From Perca fluviatilis (lineage: Eukaryota > Chordata > Actinopteri > Perciformes > Percidae), in NCBI RefSeq assembly GCF_010015445.1, contig NC_053114.1, forward strand, positions 16,715,724-16,779,723: 64,000 nucleotides of DNA. The letters run 5' to 3'. Every line of letters begins with the position of its first letter. The first letter of the stretch is position 1. Shown in pieces: positions 48,365 to 59,564 of this stretch. The translations under genes and the position numbers were made by a program. The notes under the pieces were generated by a model. That model made no database searches. It was given only the letters and a program-made list of their open reading frames with translations, and had not been told where the DNA came from.

Positions 48365-49225
48365 GTCCATAGCTAGTCCATAACAGCAGTCTTCAGTAGT
48401 CCATTGACGATGTTTCTTGGCCCAGGCAAGCCTCTTTTTCTTATTCTGACGTCTTAGCAATGGCTTTCTTGCTGCAAGTCTTCTCTTTACAGTTGAAACT
48501 GAGACTTGCTTATTCCGACCACTATTAAGCTGTGCTTGAAGCTGTTGTCCTGTGAGCTGCCTATCACGCAAGCTGTTGACTCTCAGAAACTTGTCTTCTG
48601 ATTCTGTTGTGGCTTTGGGTCTGCCAGACCTCTTCCTGTCAGAGTTTCCCCCAGTTTCTAAGTGCCTTTTGATGGTGAAGAATACTGTACTCACTGACAC
48701 CTTTGACTTTCTTCGCAATTTCTCTGTAGGAAAGACCAACATTCTTAAGTGTTATGATGGTCTGTCTCTCTTCCATTGTTAATTGTCTTTTTCCCGCCAT
48801 TTTTATAGCAACACACTACTTTCTGCAGTACATTACTGTTCAAATAATGCTCACGAGGGTATGGTACCATAGTGTGTTCCAATAATACTTTAAAAAAAAA
48901 AAAGGGGGGTTTAAAAACCCAAAAAAGGGATTGGAACACCTGTGGGAATTGGTAGCACCAACTTTCAAAGCTTGATCAACCTCCATTGCTGCAGAACAGC
49001 TTTACATTGTTTACCCATTTCTTGTTCCCGGAAAAAGGCCTTTTTGTAAAATACTGAATGTACATTATCTTTCAGTTTTGGGTAACCTTACTTTTTTTTT
49101 AACCTCAGGCAGTTCACCACTTACCTTTGTACCATTTCAAGCTATTCATTGGACTTGAACTGCTAAAATTTAAATAAAAAACAAAAAAAAATTGGCGTGT
49201 TCTAAAACTTTTGACCAGTAGTGTA

Positions 49226-50228
49226 TATGTATAAAAATGGACGTAGTCTCTGTGACATCACACATAGGTTTCTAAAGAGCAGTGCGAGACTCTGCCTAGC
49301 TCCTGGCTAATCCAAAAATGGGCAAAGAGGTGGCGTGTGGCTCAAGCCTACAGTCTTATGCTAGCCACCTGTGATGGCACCCACCTGTCAATCAAATTGG
49401 CCATGCCTTTAATAATGCACAACTTTAAGCCCTAATATAATTTAATAATAATATAATAGATAATAGATAAGATAATATAAATTAAGAAATAGTTTTTTTA
49501 AGGAAACCTACTATCTAGACTGTTTTAGGTTACTAAACCGGTTACTTCTCCAGTATCCATGTTTGCTCTGCATTACCTTTATTTGCTGAAACGCATTCTA
49601 ACAATGAACAGTGTACTCCACCCTCCCTAGCACCCCACCTTTTCTTCTCTGCCCTATGTCTTTGTCCACTTGTTGAATCTATGAACCATTTAATATGGTC
49701 AATGACTTTCACTGTTCTGATATGTTGTCATGTCCTGCCAAAGCTAATATTTGTCTTGCGTTTTATTGGCAGTGGCAGGTTGAAAACAATAAGGTGGCGC
49801 AAAGGCATTGTCTATAAAAAAAAATAAAAGGACTTTGCTGACATTTAAATGTTATTGTCTGTCATCATAGATATAAAACAATAGATGCAACAAGATGTCA
49901 TAACTAATGGGATAACCGTCCGCCATCTTACCCGGGTACTGTTGAAGTGGAATTCCTTATCCGTTCCGTGATGCCCAAAAATACTTTTTCCCCATAGCCT
50001 TACATGGCAAAAGAGATGTTTGTAAATCAGTGGATTAATTTTTTTGAACGTCACAACCACTGCGAAATGACTCGTTTCACTATCTTTTTATTTTATTTGA
50101 GCAACTCTCATTACAATCAACGGGGCTCCGCTTAAACACTGTAACCAGGTTTTTTTTAATACATCCCAGGGCTCCAGAATACCTTTTTTTTATATATATA
50201 TATATATTTTTGGACTTTTATGAGCTTT
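49226..50228. other. Repeat flank and featureless intergenic DNA
   Basis: 49,226-49,440 is the right flank of the Tc1 and resembles a dispersed fish repeat (CACCTGTCAATCAAATTGGC). After that nothing is recognised apart from short A and T runs. Confidence 0.4.
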
Positions 50229-50322
50229 AATTAATAACATAGCTTGAAGACAGGAAAGGGGAGAGAGAGGGGGGACGACATCCAGCAAAGGGCTGGGGGT
50301 CGGATTCGAACCTGGGCCTCTG
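50229..50322 (-). repeat. Truncated tRNA-derived SINE
   Basis: It shares GGAAAGGGGAGAGAGAGG and CAGCAAAGG with the SINE at 20232-20391, and has a B box (GGTTCGAATCC, minus strand, 50302-50312). The A-box end is missing. Confidence 0.6.
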
Positions 50323-50743
50323 TGTTCTTGCCTTTTTCGCCACGGCCTCTTCTGGCTCTAACTCACCAACTTTTTGCAATTTTCTGCTGTGAAGGACCTG
50401 GCTCTGGTACAGGAGGAGCTGTAGATGGAAAAATGCGTCAGTGGTTTCTTTTGCCATTGTTGACTTTTACGGTTGAGTGTAACTCCACAAAAGCGAGACA
50501 CATGAGTGTAGAAGACGTTACCCAAGCAGTTTACTAATCACTCCCTCTCTCACACACATTGACCAACTCTGGTTGGCTCCCTCCTTGTTTTTCAAAATGA
50601 AAAAAAAAATTTCGGCAGATGTGCAAGTAGTTGTAAAAGTGACCTCTCTGATTTGGGCCTCGGGCCACTCCGTAGTTTGTTAAATCAGGAAGTGCTGCAA
50701 CAGTAACATTGTGGATAGCTAGTGAGACAAACCTTGAGCAGAA

Positions 50744-51236
50744 ATGGATAAAGAAAAGGGTCTTTTGAATGACAAGTTTAGTTTCAAAGCTCTTCCAGAT
50801 GGTTCTCTTGACAAGATTAAAGTTATTTATGTATTGTCGATGTGAATCAAGTTACCACCGGAGAATGTCAAGTCTCAAATATCATTTGCTGGCCAAGCAT
50901 ACGGCTGATGCAGAGAACCCTCCTCCCCCTCGCCAAAGACTAATTTGTTACATTCAGGTCAATCTGTTGTTGCTTGATGGGCTTGAGTTTGCCATATTAT
51001 GCTTTCATCATATTTTTTGAGCATACAGTACCTTTGAGGTTATTCTGGAGAATAGTCTAGACCGTATTTGTCATTGTTTTGGATTTTTGCAATAATAATA
51101 AACATTTGCATATAAAACTTGAAAAATATCCCTTTTTAAATTACATTTAGAACCGATAAAAATGTGTGATTAATGGCAAGTTACCTATGGACAATTGTGC
51201 ACTTAATCGTGATATTATTTTAATTGACAGTTCTAA
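50744..51236 (+). pseudogene. hAT remnant with BED-finger N-terminus
   Basis: An ATG at 50744 opens MDKEKGLLNDKFSFKALPDG. Near 50,825 the frame slips by one, and the next frame reads MYCRCESSYHRRMSSLKYHL then AKHTADAENPPPPRQ. This is a C2H2 BED-type finger typical of hAT and ZBED proteins. At 51,170-51,236 the sequence TTAATCGTGATATTATTTTA and TTGACAGTTCTA resembles a hAT right terminus. The catalytic domain is deleted and the left terminus is not certain. Confidence 0.6.
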
Positions 51237-51702
51237 TTATTATATTATAGAAGGTTGTTTTTCTCTTGTGTGTCTGATTGTTATTACCTGCCTATAGGCC
51301 ATAATACTGACTCTATTTAGGATTTCTAATTCAAAATACGAAAGAGAGTTCTTACATATTTAGTTCAGGCAAAAAATATAATTATTGTCTGCCTGATAAA
51401 TGCACAATTATGAGATTACCTTTATAATTGAACGGATAATCTCTTGCAGCTATAATAATAAACATTCTACCACAACCTTTGTTTTTTCTGTTTAATCTAG
51501 ACAGACACAGTTGTCTTACACTCATTAATTGGAATAAAAAAACAGTATTGATCTATTGGTAGATAAATACAAGGATTATAAAGAAAACACAAGCCTCTTT
51601 CACCATAGGTTAGAATTGCAGCAATTCTAAAACTTAACCCAGGGAAGATGGCCGGCATATGGTTCCATTTTGGAATGGCAAGTCAGAATTTCATTTAATC
51701 TA

Positions 51703-52724
51703 CAGTGCTGCTCATGAGTATAGGAACACATTAGAGCTGGGCAATATATCGATATTATATCAATATCGTGATATGAGACTAGATATCGTCTCAGATTTTG
51801 GATATCGTAATATTGATTTTGGATATCGTAATATTGTTATATGGCATAATTGTCTTTTCCTGGTTTTAAAGGCTGCATTACAGTAAAGTGATGTCATTTT
51901 TGGAACTTACCAGACTGTTGTAACTGTTCTATTAATTGCCTTTACCCACTTAGTCATTATATCCACATTACTGATGATTATTTATCTTAAATCTCATTGT
52001 GTTAATATTTTGTGAAAGCACCAATAGTCAACACTACAATATCGTTGCAGTATCGACATCGAGGTATTTGGTCAAAAATATCGTGATATTTGATTTTCTC
52101 CATATCGCCCAGCCCTAGAACACATGTTAAAGTTGACTAAAAAGAGGAATACAAAAATCATCTTTTGGAAATTGATCTTAATGCCTTAATTGAAAAAATC
52201 CAACCTTTGAGAACACCAATTTCCTTTGTGAATGAATAATGTATCGTAAATAAATAAATGTTCTTCCTTTAAAAACAGAGGGCATAAGTATAGACACCCC
52301 TATGTTAAATTCCCATAGAGGCAGGCAGATTTTTATTTTTATTTGTTATTTCATGGATCCAGGATACTATGCATCCTGATAAAGTTCCCTTGGCCTTTGG
52401 AATTAAAATAGCCCCACATCATCACATACCCTTCACCATTCCTAGAGATTGGCATGGGGTACTTTCCATAAAATCTCTGAATGCAAATCAAACCAGCTAT
52501 TAGGCTAACTGAAATAAATGCCCCTTATGCCCCCTGTATTTTAAGGAAGAACATTTATTTATTTACAATATATTATTCATTCACAAAGAAAATTGGTGTT
52601 CTCAAAGGTTGGATTTTTCCAATTTTTTTCAATTAAGGCATTAAGATCAATTTCCAAAAGATTTATATTTTTTTGTTATTCCTCTTTTTAGTCAACTTTA
52701 TTCCTATACTCATGAGCAGCACTG
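51703..52724. mobile_element. TA-flanked Tc1/mariner-like MITE with long arms
   Basis: CAGTGCTGCTCATGAGTATA at the left is mirrored by TATACTCATGAGCAGCACTG at the right, flanked by TA (51701-51702 and 52725-52726). The arms pair for roughly 200 bp (AAAGTTGACTAAAAAGAGGA, ATTGATCTTAATGCC and so on), interrupted on the left by a hAT insertion. No transposase is present. Confidence 0.88.
51732..52117. mobile_element. hAT MITE nested in the TA-flanked MITE
   Basis: The ends TAGAGCTGGGCAATATATCG and CATATCGCCCAGCCCTA have a perfect 8-bp duplication, GAACACAT (51724-51731 and 52118-52125). The interior is full of GATATCG words. Confidence 0.9.
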
Positions 52725-53093
52725 TATATTGTTTGACTGTCACGCTGTGTGCCAAACTAGAGGGATAATTTCCCCAGCTAATATGAGGGAGTGATATAGA
52801 AGAGAGTCACAATGTTACACCTTGAAGGTGATCCAGTGGATTTTAATAGCTAGAGCAAGTATATATTTTGACCATAAGCAGATAGTTGTCATTAACTCGC
52901 AATATAAAAGAATACTTATTCTACCATGTTTAAATACAGTAAACGGCAAATTTTATAGAATGCCGTTTAAGTCAATTCTAAATAAATAACTATGGCTATT
53001 AATTAAATACTGAAATAAATACATGAGGCAATAAATATATAAATAAATGTAAATATATATATTATGGCATGCCGTTTAGGAAATGATCTATAT

Positions 53094-53440
53094 GTAACGT
53101 CTGAATATATTGAATGAAAGTCTGAATATATTGAATGAAAGTCTGAATATATTGAGTGAACCTTGAATATATCGAATGAAAGTCTGAATATATTGAATGA
53201 AAGTCTGAATATATTGAGTGAACCTTGAATATATTGAATGAAAGTCTGAATATATTGAGTTAACCATGAATATATTGAATGAAAGTCTGAATATATTGAA
53301 TGAACCTTGAATATATTGAATGAACCTTGAATATATTGAATGAAAGTGAATGAAAGTCTGAATATATTGAATTAACCTTGAATATATTGAATGATAGTCT
53401 GAATATATTGAATAAAAGTCTGAATAAATTGATGGAAAGT
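53094..53440. repeat. Minisatellite, units of about 20-21 bp, left array
   Basis: About 15 tandem copies of a GAATGAAAGTCTGAATATATT unit mixed with a shorter GAATGAACCTTGAATATATT variant. Confidence 0.92.
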
Positions 53441-53544
53441 TGAATGGAATCTGACAGCATTGTCTGTCGCCATCTTGTGTTTGTGCGAATCAGCAAGAAA
53501 TCTAGTGTCAGCAATTTTGAGCAATGAAGAGACACTTCCGACGC

Positions 53545-53625
53545 AAAATGAACCTAGGAGTTAGTAACATATGTGTACCGAGTCGATCATTCTCTGGGAT
53601 ATGTTTTCATTCTAATCAAATGTGT
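53545..53625. repeat. Inverted repeat arm, left
   Basis: The block with AACATATGTGTACCGAGTCG and ATCATTCTCTGGGATATGTT recurs in inverted orientation at 54,925-55,010 with only a few differences. Confidence 0.9.
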
Positions 53626-53782
53626 CGATGAACGCCGTGCAACCAATAACCAGTAATGTAGCTCAAACACAGCGTTCGTAGTTCGACTGGCCATGACTGT
53701 TTTCCAAGATGGCGCCCGTAAGTAAACATGAACGCAACTGTCTGTATAATCTATCTTTTTAATAAACTGTCTGTACACTTAC

Positions 53783-54744
53783 TAGGGCTGGGCGATATGG
53801 CTGAAAACTGTATCACGATATAAGTGTTTCATATCGGTCGATATCGATAATTATTGATATTTTTTATGACCTATTTAAAATAAGGACCAGGAGAAAAATA
53901 TATTAAATTTAAACATTTTTATTTTAAACTTAACCTTCCTCTGATTATAATCCCCTCAGTTAATCACTCAAATAATTAAAATGTAAACATAAGTCTAAAA
54001 TCACAGTGAAGAAAGAATAAGTAAGAATTGCTTAATAAGGTGTAATAAAATGGTGCAAAGTGTTAAAACTAAACATAGAGAAACCTGAAACCTGAGAAGA
54101 ACTATTTTCTGAAGGTTTAGTGCTAGGTTGGTAACCTGGCTTCTGGACAGTGCTCAGCACGTCTGCCTCAGTTATTTCTTTGTAGCGTTTAGTAAGGCGC
54201 TGATGCAGAGTACCTCTCCATGGCGGTCTGCTGCTTGTGCGGTGTAGCAGCTACATATGTTGTTGGACGTTGCTGGCGAATACGGCTGTGCTCCAAAGTG
54301 TGAGCGCGGCTAAGGTGGTAAAACAAGTTTGCGGTAGTGTTGGTGGGGACGACGGTCGGACTTATAAAATCCCCAAAACTGCCATACTGACTTTTCCTGT
54401 TTTATCAACAATTTCCTCGCTCGCTGCGGCACTCACTTTCCACTTATCGCTCCACGCCGCCGGTTCTGTTATTGTAGAATGGTAGAATCCAACACGAGAC
54501 AGCGATGTGGCGCAACCAAACTTGATACTGTTACATGATTGGCTGTTAGAGTGTCACTCCCTACGTTGCTAGGTTACCAGAGAGTGAGTGCCTTTGTTCA
54601 TGCAACCAAACTTGCTTTGCAACTTCTGGTTTCTTCCGAAGAAGAAAAACAAGTTATCGAACGTTTTATCGAACGCATTTTCTATTGATATTGATTACGT
54701 GTCTATCGCGATACATATCGTTATCGTTTTATCGCCCAGCCCTA
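53783..54744. mobile_element. hAT element of 962 bp
   Basis: The ends TAGGGCTGGGCGATATGGCT and ATCGTTTTATCGCCCAGCCCTA are inverted. The 8-bp duplication ACACTTAC is perfect (53775-53782 and 54745-54752). It has no recognisable transposase. Confidence 0.92.
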
Positions 54745-54924
54745 ACACTTACAAAGTTCTCAATGCTTCTGTTTACATGTAGGGACCCTCATTATGCTAC
54801 CGTTGAAGTGTGGTGCTATTTTGAGCCGTGTTAGTGGTATAAAATAGTGATTTACCCTCTGCCCCGAAAGCTAGCGTTAGCAGCTAATCACCGGTTTGCG
54901 GTAGCTTGTTTCAAGCTAGAGACC

Positions 54925-55010
54925 CATTCGATTAGCATGAAAACATATCCCAGAGAATGATCGACTCGGTACACATATGTTATTAACCCCTAGGTTCGTT
55001 TTGCGCCCAA
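54925..55010. repeat. Inverted repeat arm, right
   Basis: Inverted copy of 53,545-53,625 (AACATATCCCAGAGAATGAT, CGACTCGGTACACATATGTT). Confidence 0.9.
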
Positions 55011-55172
55011 ATTGTCCTTTAACACACTGTCAAATACATGTACGAGCCAAAACACTGGTAACGGTAACCATTTCCAGTACCGTTCTCCCAATGAAGAAAT
55101 GTATTCACTTTTTCATCGTGGAAGACCGAATGAAAGGAACCTCTCTGGTCAGGCAGGTCTCTTTCATCAGGC

Positions 55173-55173
<1 letters not shown>

Positions 55174-55238
<65 letters not shown>
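55174..55238. repeat. (TA)n microsatellite, Tc1 target
   Basis: About 32 TA units. A further short run follows the Tc1 (56868-56892), so the transposon landed inside the array. Confidence 0.95.
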
Positions 55239-55241
<3 letters not shown>

Positions 55242-56867
55242 TGCCTTGCGAAAGTATTCGGCCCCCTTGAACGTTTCGACCTTTTGCCACATTTCAGGCC
55301 TCAAACATAAAGATATAAAACTGTAATTTTTTGTGAAGAATCAACAACAAGTGGGTCCCAATTATGAAGTGGAACGAAATTCATTGGCTATTTCAAACTT
55401 TTTTAACAAATAAAAACTGAAAAAGTGGGCGTGCAAAATTATTCAGCCCCTTTACTTTCAGTGCAGCAAACTCTCTCCAGAAGTTCAGTGAGGATCTCTG
55501 AATGATCCAATGTTGACCTAAATGACTAATGATGATAAATAGAATCCAGCTGTGTGTAATCAAGTCTCCGTATAAATGCACCTGCTCTGTGATAGTCTCA
55601 GAGGTCCGTGTAAAGCGCGAGAGCATCATGAAGAACAAGGAACACACCAGGCAGGTCCGAGATACTGTTGTGGAGAAGTTTAAAGCCGGATTTGGATACA
55701 AAAAGATTTCCCAAGCTTTAAACATCCCAAGGAGCACTGGCGGCAAGCGATAATATTGAAATGGAAGGAGTATCAGACCACTACAAATCTAACGGGCACC
55801 CGGCCGTCCCTCTAAACTTTCAGCTCATACAAGGAGAAGACTGATCAGAGATGCAGCCAAGAGGCCCATGATCACTCTGGATGAACTGCAGAGATCTACA
55901 GCTGAGGTGGGGAGACTCTGTCCATAGGACAACAATCAGTCGTATACTGCACAAATCTGGCCTTTATGGAAGAGTGGCAAGAAGAAAGCCATTTCTTAAA
56001 GATATCCATAAAAGTGTCGTTTAAAGTTTGCCAAAAGCCACCTGGGAGACACAACAAACATGTGGAAGAAGGTGCTGTGGTCAGATGAAACCAAAATCGA
56101 ACTTTTTGGCAACAATGCAAAACGTTATGTTTGGCGTAAGCAACACAGCTCATCACCCTGAACACACCATCCCCACTGTCAAACATGGTGGTGGCAGCAT
56201 CATGGTTTGGGCCTGCTTTTCTTCAGCAGGGACAGGGAAGATGGTTAAAATTGATGGGAAGATGGATGGAGCCAAATACAGGACCATTCTGGAAGAAAAC
56301 CTGATGGAGTCTGCAAAAGACCTGAGACTGGGATGGAGATTTGTCTTCCAACAAGACAATGATCCAAAACATAAAGCAAAATCTACAATGGAATGGTTCA
56401 CAAATAAACATATCCAGGTGTTAGAATGGCCAAGTCAAATTCCAGACCTGAATCCAATCGAGAATCTGTGGAAAGAACTGAAAACTGCTGTTCACAAACG
56501 CTCTCCATCCAACCTCACTGAGCTCGAGCTGTTTTGCAAGGAGGAATGGGCAAAAATGTCAGTCTCTCGATGTGGCGCAAACTGATAGAGACATACCCCA
56601 AGCGACTTACAGCTGTAATCGCAGCAAAAGGTGGCGCTACAAAGTATTAACTTAAGGGGGCTGAATAATTTTGCCGCCAATATTTCAGTTTTTTATTTGT
56701 TTAAAAGGTTTGAAATATCCAATAAATTTCGTTCCACTTCATGATTGTGTCCCACTTGTTGTTGATTCTTCACAAAAAATTACAGTTTTATATCTTTATG
56801 TTTGAGGCCTGAAATGTGGCAAAAGGTCGAAAAGTTCAAGGGGGCCGAATACTTTCGCAAGGCACTG
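55239..56867 (+). mobile_element. Tc1-type transposon, DD34E
   Basis: The 1,629-bp element has inverted ends of over 100 bp starting CAGTGCCTTGCGAAAGTATT, flanked by TA on both sides within (TA)n. The transposase is on the plus strand. The end sequence and N-terminal peptide resemble the fish Tc1 group that includes Passport and Tdr2. The family name is from memory. Confidence 0.93.
55628..56585 (+). pseudogene. Tc1 transposase pseudogene (DD34E)
   Basis: It starts MKNKEHTRQVRDTVVEKFKA with the first helix-turn-helix. The frame is lost near 55,740 and again between about 55,920 and 56,150. The first catalytic Asp (LWSDETK, near 56,083) is out of frame with the rest. The last frame carries KHGGGSIMVW, QQDNDPKHK (Asp at 56355-56357) and NPIENLWKEL (Glu at 56460-56462), with 34 residues between them. 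A further frameshift near 56,565 truncates the C-terminus. Confidence 0.92.
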
Positions 56868-56892
56868 TATATATATATATATATATATATAT

Positions 56893-57085
56893 TCATTCAG
56901 ACTTACATTCACTATATTCAGACTTTCATTCAATATATTCAAGGTTCATTCATTATATTCAGACGTTCAATATATTCAAGGTTCATTCAATATATTCAGA
57001 CTTTTATTCAATATATTCAAGGTTCATTCATTATATTCAGACTTTCATTGAATATATTCAAATTTCCATTCAATATATTAAAACT
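56893..57085. repeat. Minisatellite, right array in inverted orientation
   Basis: Tandem AATATATTCAGACTTTCATTC-like and AATATATTCAAGGTTCATTC-like units, the complement of the array at 53,094-53,440. Confidence 0.92.
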
Positions 57086-57089
57086 TTAC

Positions 57090-59108
57090 ATATACACAAA
57101 GTTTGCTGATTCGACGGGAAGTCAGGGTGGTCCTGGATCAGACCATGGGGATCAGATCCCAGGAATGTCCGTCTGCGGAGCTGGCACCCACTCTCCTCCC
57201 GGCGAAGCAATCACAGTGGTGGGGAGTGAGACGGAGGGACCACAGCCGTGCACTAGCTAGTTAGCCTGGGAACCAGACAAATCTAGTTATACGCTGGCGA
57301 TGCCAGGCTACTAGCTAGTTGCTTTGGTAGGAATCTGTGAGATAACCACACCCCATTAATTTTAATATATGAAATAGAAAGAGATTGAAATTAGAGAAAT
57401 TAAGATCTTTTTTTTTCTTAACTGTTAACCGAAAAGCAGGCAACAAAATCCCTGTTCACCCGTCATGCAGCCCCTATCTTCCGTGCATTTTCGTAGACCC
57501 ATGCAGCCACTTTCCTCGAACCGCTGGCGTGTGTGTCCGTGCGACCGACACAAGCCTGCAGCTATGTGCGGAGCGTATGTCCGAGGCTAGCCCGTCTCCA
57601 CCACATCCACCTGTGATGTTGTCAGTTGTGTGTCTGCCTGGCATACTCTGTGTGTAGGATGGCCAATTTAACCTAACAGTCCTCATTGATATACTAACTA
57701 ATTGATATAAATGTGGGATTATGAAATAAAAGTCCCATATTTATTTCATAGTCATGTTTAGTTTATTTATGTAATCAATATTGAATGAAAAATTGCATCC
57801 CAAACTATGCTACTGTGTACAACAATGGAACAACAAACATTGAAAAGATACCAATCAATCACGGACATTATCAAAGCTTCAACTCCAGAGAACTGTGTGT
57901 TCTTGTTTCCACAAAACCAAATGTTGTTGTGATGTTGGCACAGTTGCTTAGTTCTCCGAATGTGGCCAGGGATCAAATGTTGCTCAAATACCAGAGATAG
58001 CACCTTAGTCACCTGCCAAGCAGATTCAAGCTGACCTTCAGGCACAAAGTAAGTTTGTTTTAACCCAGACCATCTGCTGCCAACTTGGTCAAGAGGGCTA
58101 CATATAAATATAAATACAATTGCTTTTATGGCTTAGACATCAACTGACAGTTCCTGCTTTTCCACTGACAGTCCAACTGCTTTCAGTGCTAACATGTAAA
58201 ATGACAATTACTGTACATACTGGGCTGAAAATGTAATTTTCAAATGCGTTCACAGATTACATTTCAATCGATTTCAACTGCTTTTAGCTTTTCCAGTTCA
58301 ATAGAAAGTTCAAACCCTCTAAGTGCTACAACTACTGTAACTAAACTATTCAACTTTAACATACACTTTCACATACAAAGAAATATAATTATGTATTTTA
58401 ACTTGTTTATGGTATTTGTACCTGCAATTCTTAGCACAACACTTTTATTTGTATGTAGCTTTTCTAGTTTTGTCAATTTTGCCAAATCTTAAAATTGAAT
58501 TATTTATTTTCGACTTACAGACATGAAATAAGTAATGTCACCAATTATTTTTGTCAGTGTTTTGTCAATTAGTAGTAATCAAGAATCGGCCAATAGTTAT
58601 ATTTTTACTTTTGACTGTTATCGCTAATCATTTCAGAACTTGCTATAATACACTAGTAGACATTTATCAGACATCAGTATTGATTAAGTACGCATCATTT
58701 TGGAATTAAACTCCTCTTTAACAGTAGTTTGTATATTCAACAACACACATCCATACTCAAGCAATATCCTAATATATAAGTTAAACCTCCCAAATTTCAT
58801 TTCTGTAAATCTGGGGATAAAAAACATTATTGACATATTGTGCTAAACTCTTATGAATACTGAATGTCTATCACCAGGAGATGGCAGTACTAACCATGAA
58901 AGATGCTCACTTTGGTAGCTGATGTTGTATACCTGTCCTGCCTGACCCCCACCTCTGTTGCTCTCACATCTATATTAAAAACACACAGTGCCATATTCCT
59001 TTAATCTGTCTGTATATCAGCTGCATTTTTCATACAGCCTTTCTTTATCCATCTCAGCTTTCATTATATAGTATGTGGAGGATATTGATAAATGGGCAGG
59101 CTTATTTC
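57090..59108. other. Intergenic sequence, nothing coding recognised
   Basis: A short inverted pair (TAGCCTGG near 57,261 and CCAGGCTA near 57,304) may be a MITE scrap. The remainder is AT-rich, with no exon or RNA gene that I can support. Confidence 0.5.
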
Positions 59109-59116
59109 TTTTAGAG

Positions 59117-59556
59117 CAGTGGTCCTCAACGATTTTCAAACCAAGGACCCCTTAACTGAGAGGGAGACGGAGCAGGGACCCCATATATTGTATAAAATGA
59201 AGTTGCATATTTAACTGGGTCTACAATAATGTGTTGCAGCGACCTAAAGCCTTTATAAATACCCTGTTTGCATAGAATACTAAGCTATTAAAATAATAAT
59301 TGTTGGCATGATTTTATAAATCATCTTTTAGTGTTAAACATACATTTGGCATACTGAATCCCTAGGATTACTTGTATCTGTGGATCTTAGTGACTATCTT
59401 ACCCATAGGCCAGTAGTGGGGATTTATATTTTGCTTTATATGTTGGATTCATGTTAAGACTTTTACATTTTTGAAAACTTTACAATAATTTGGAGGCCCC
59501 CCTGCAGTGACTCTGAGGGCCCCCTAGGGTTCCCGAACCCCTGTTGAAGATCTCTA
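59117..59556. mobile_element. hAT MITE (Charlie-like ends)
   Basis: The left end CAGTGGTCCTCAAC and the right end GTTGAAGATCTCTA are diverged inverted termini. The 8-bp duplication TTTTAGAG is perfect (59109-59116 and 59557-59564). The body has AAGGACCCC and GGGCCCCCTAGGG words typical of CAGTGGTTCTCAACC-type hAT repeats. Confidence 0.82.
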
Positions 59557-59564
59557 TTTTAGAG

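Larger units (their letters stand above)
46756..48800 (-). pseudogene. Tc1 transposase pseudogene (DD38E)
   Basis: The N-terminus starts at 48800 (MAGKRQLTMEERQTI), with helix-turn-helix DNA-binding motifs and a GRPK hook (GRPKATTE). The frame changes near 48,700. After the hAT insertion the catalytic core resumes. It has WTDESKF (first Asp at 47331-47333), an in-frame stop at 47316-47318, GSMTVWGGF, QQDNDPKHK and SPDLNPIELVW, with the end at 46756. There are 38 residues between the second Asp and the Glu, not the usual 34. The enzyme would cut and paste the element; here it is dead. Confidence 0.9.
46594..49223 (-). mobile_element. Tc1-type transposon, DD38E, split by a hAT
   Basis: Inverted ends starting CACTACCAGTCAAAAGTTTT and the matching right end are flanked by TA (46592-46593 and 49224-49225). 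Without the 1.03-kb hAT insertion the element is about 1.6 kb, the normal Tc1 length. The single transposase is on the minus strand. The element itself sits within another dispersed fish repeat (TATAAAAATGGACGTAGTC on its right flank). Confidence 0.92.
53094..57089. mobile_element. Composite fold-back element with inverted minisatellite ends
   Basis: Left to right: a minisatellite (53,094-53,440), an arm (53,545-53,625), a hAT, an inverted copy of that arm (54,925-55,010), (TA)n, a Tc1, (TA)n, and the same minisatellite inverted (56,893-57,085). The outermost words also pair (ATATGTAACGTCTGAATATA against its approximate complement). Removing the hAT and the Tc1 leaves a symmetric core of about 1.4 kb. 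The family, its transposase and any target duplication are not identified. Confidence 0.55.

Noticed and set aside
53094..53440. CRISPR-like or coding repeat array
   Set aside because: The units are contiguous with no unique spacers. The open frames across it are low-complexity and have no flanking signals.
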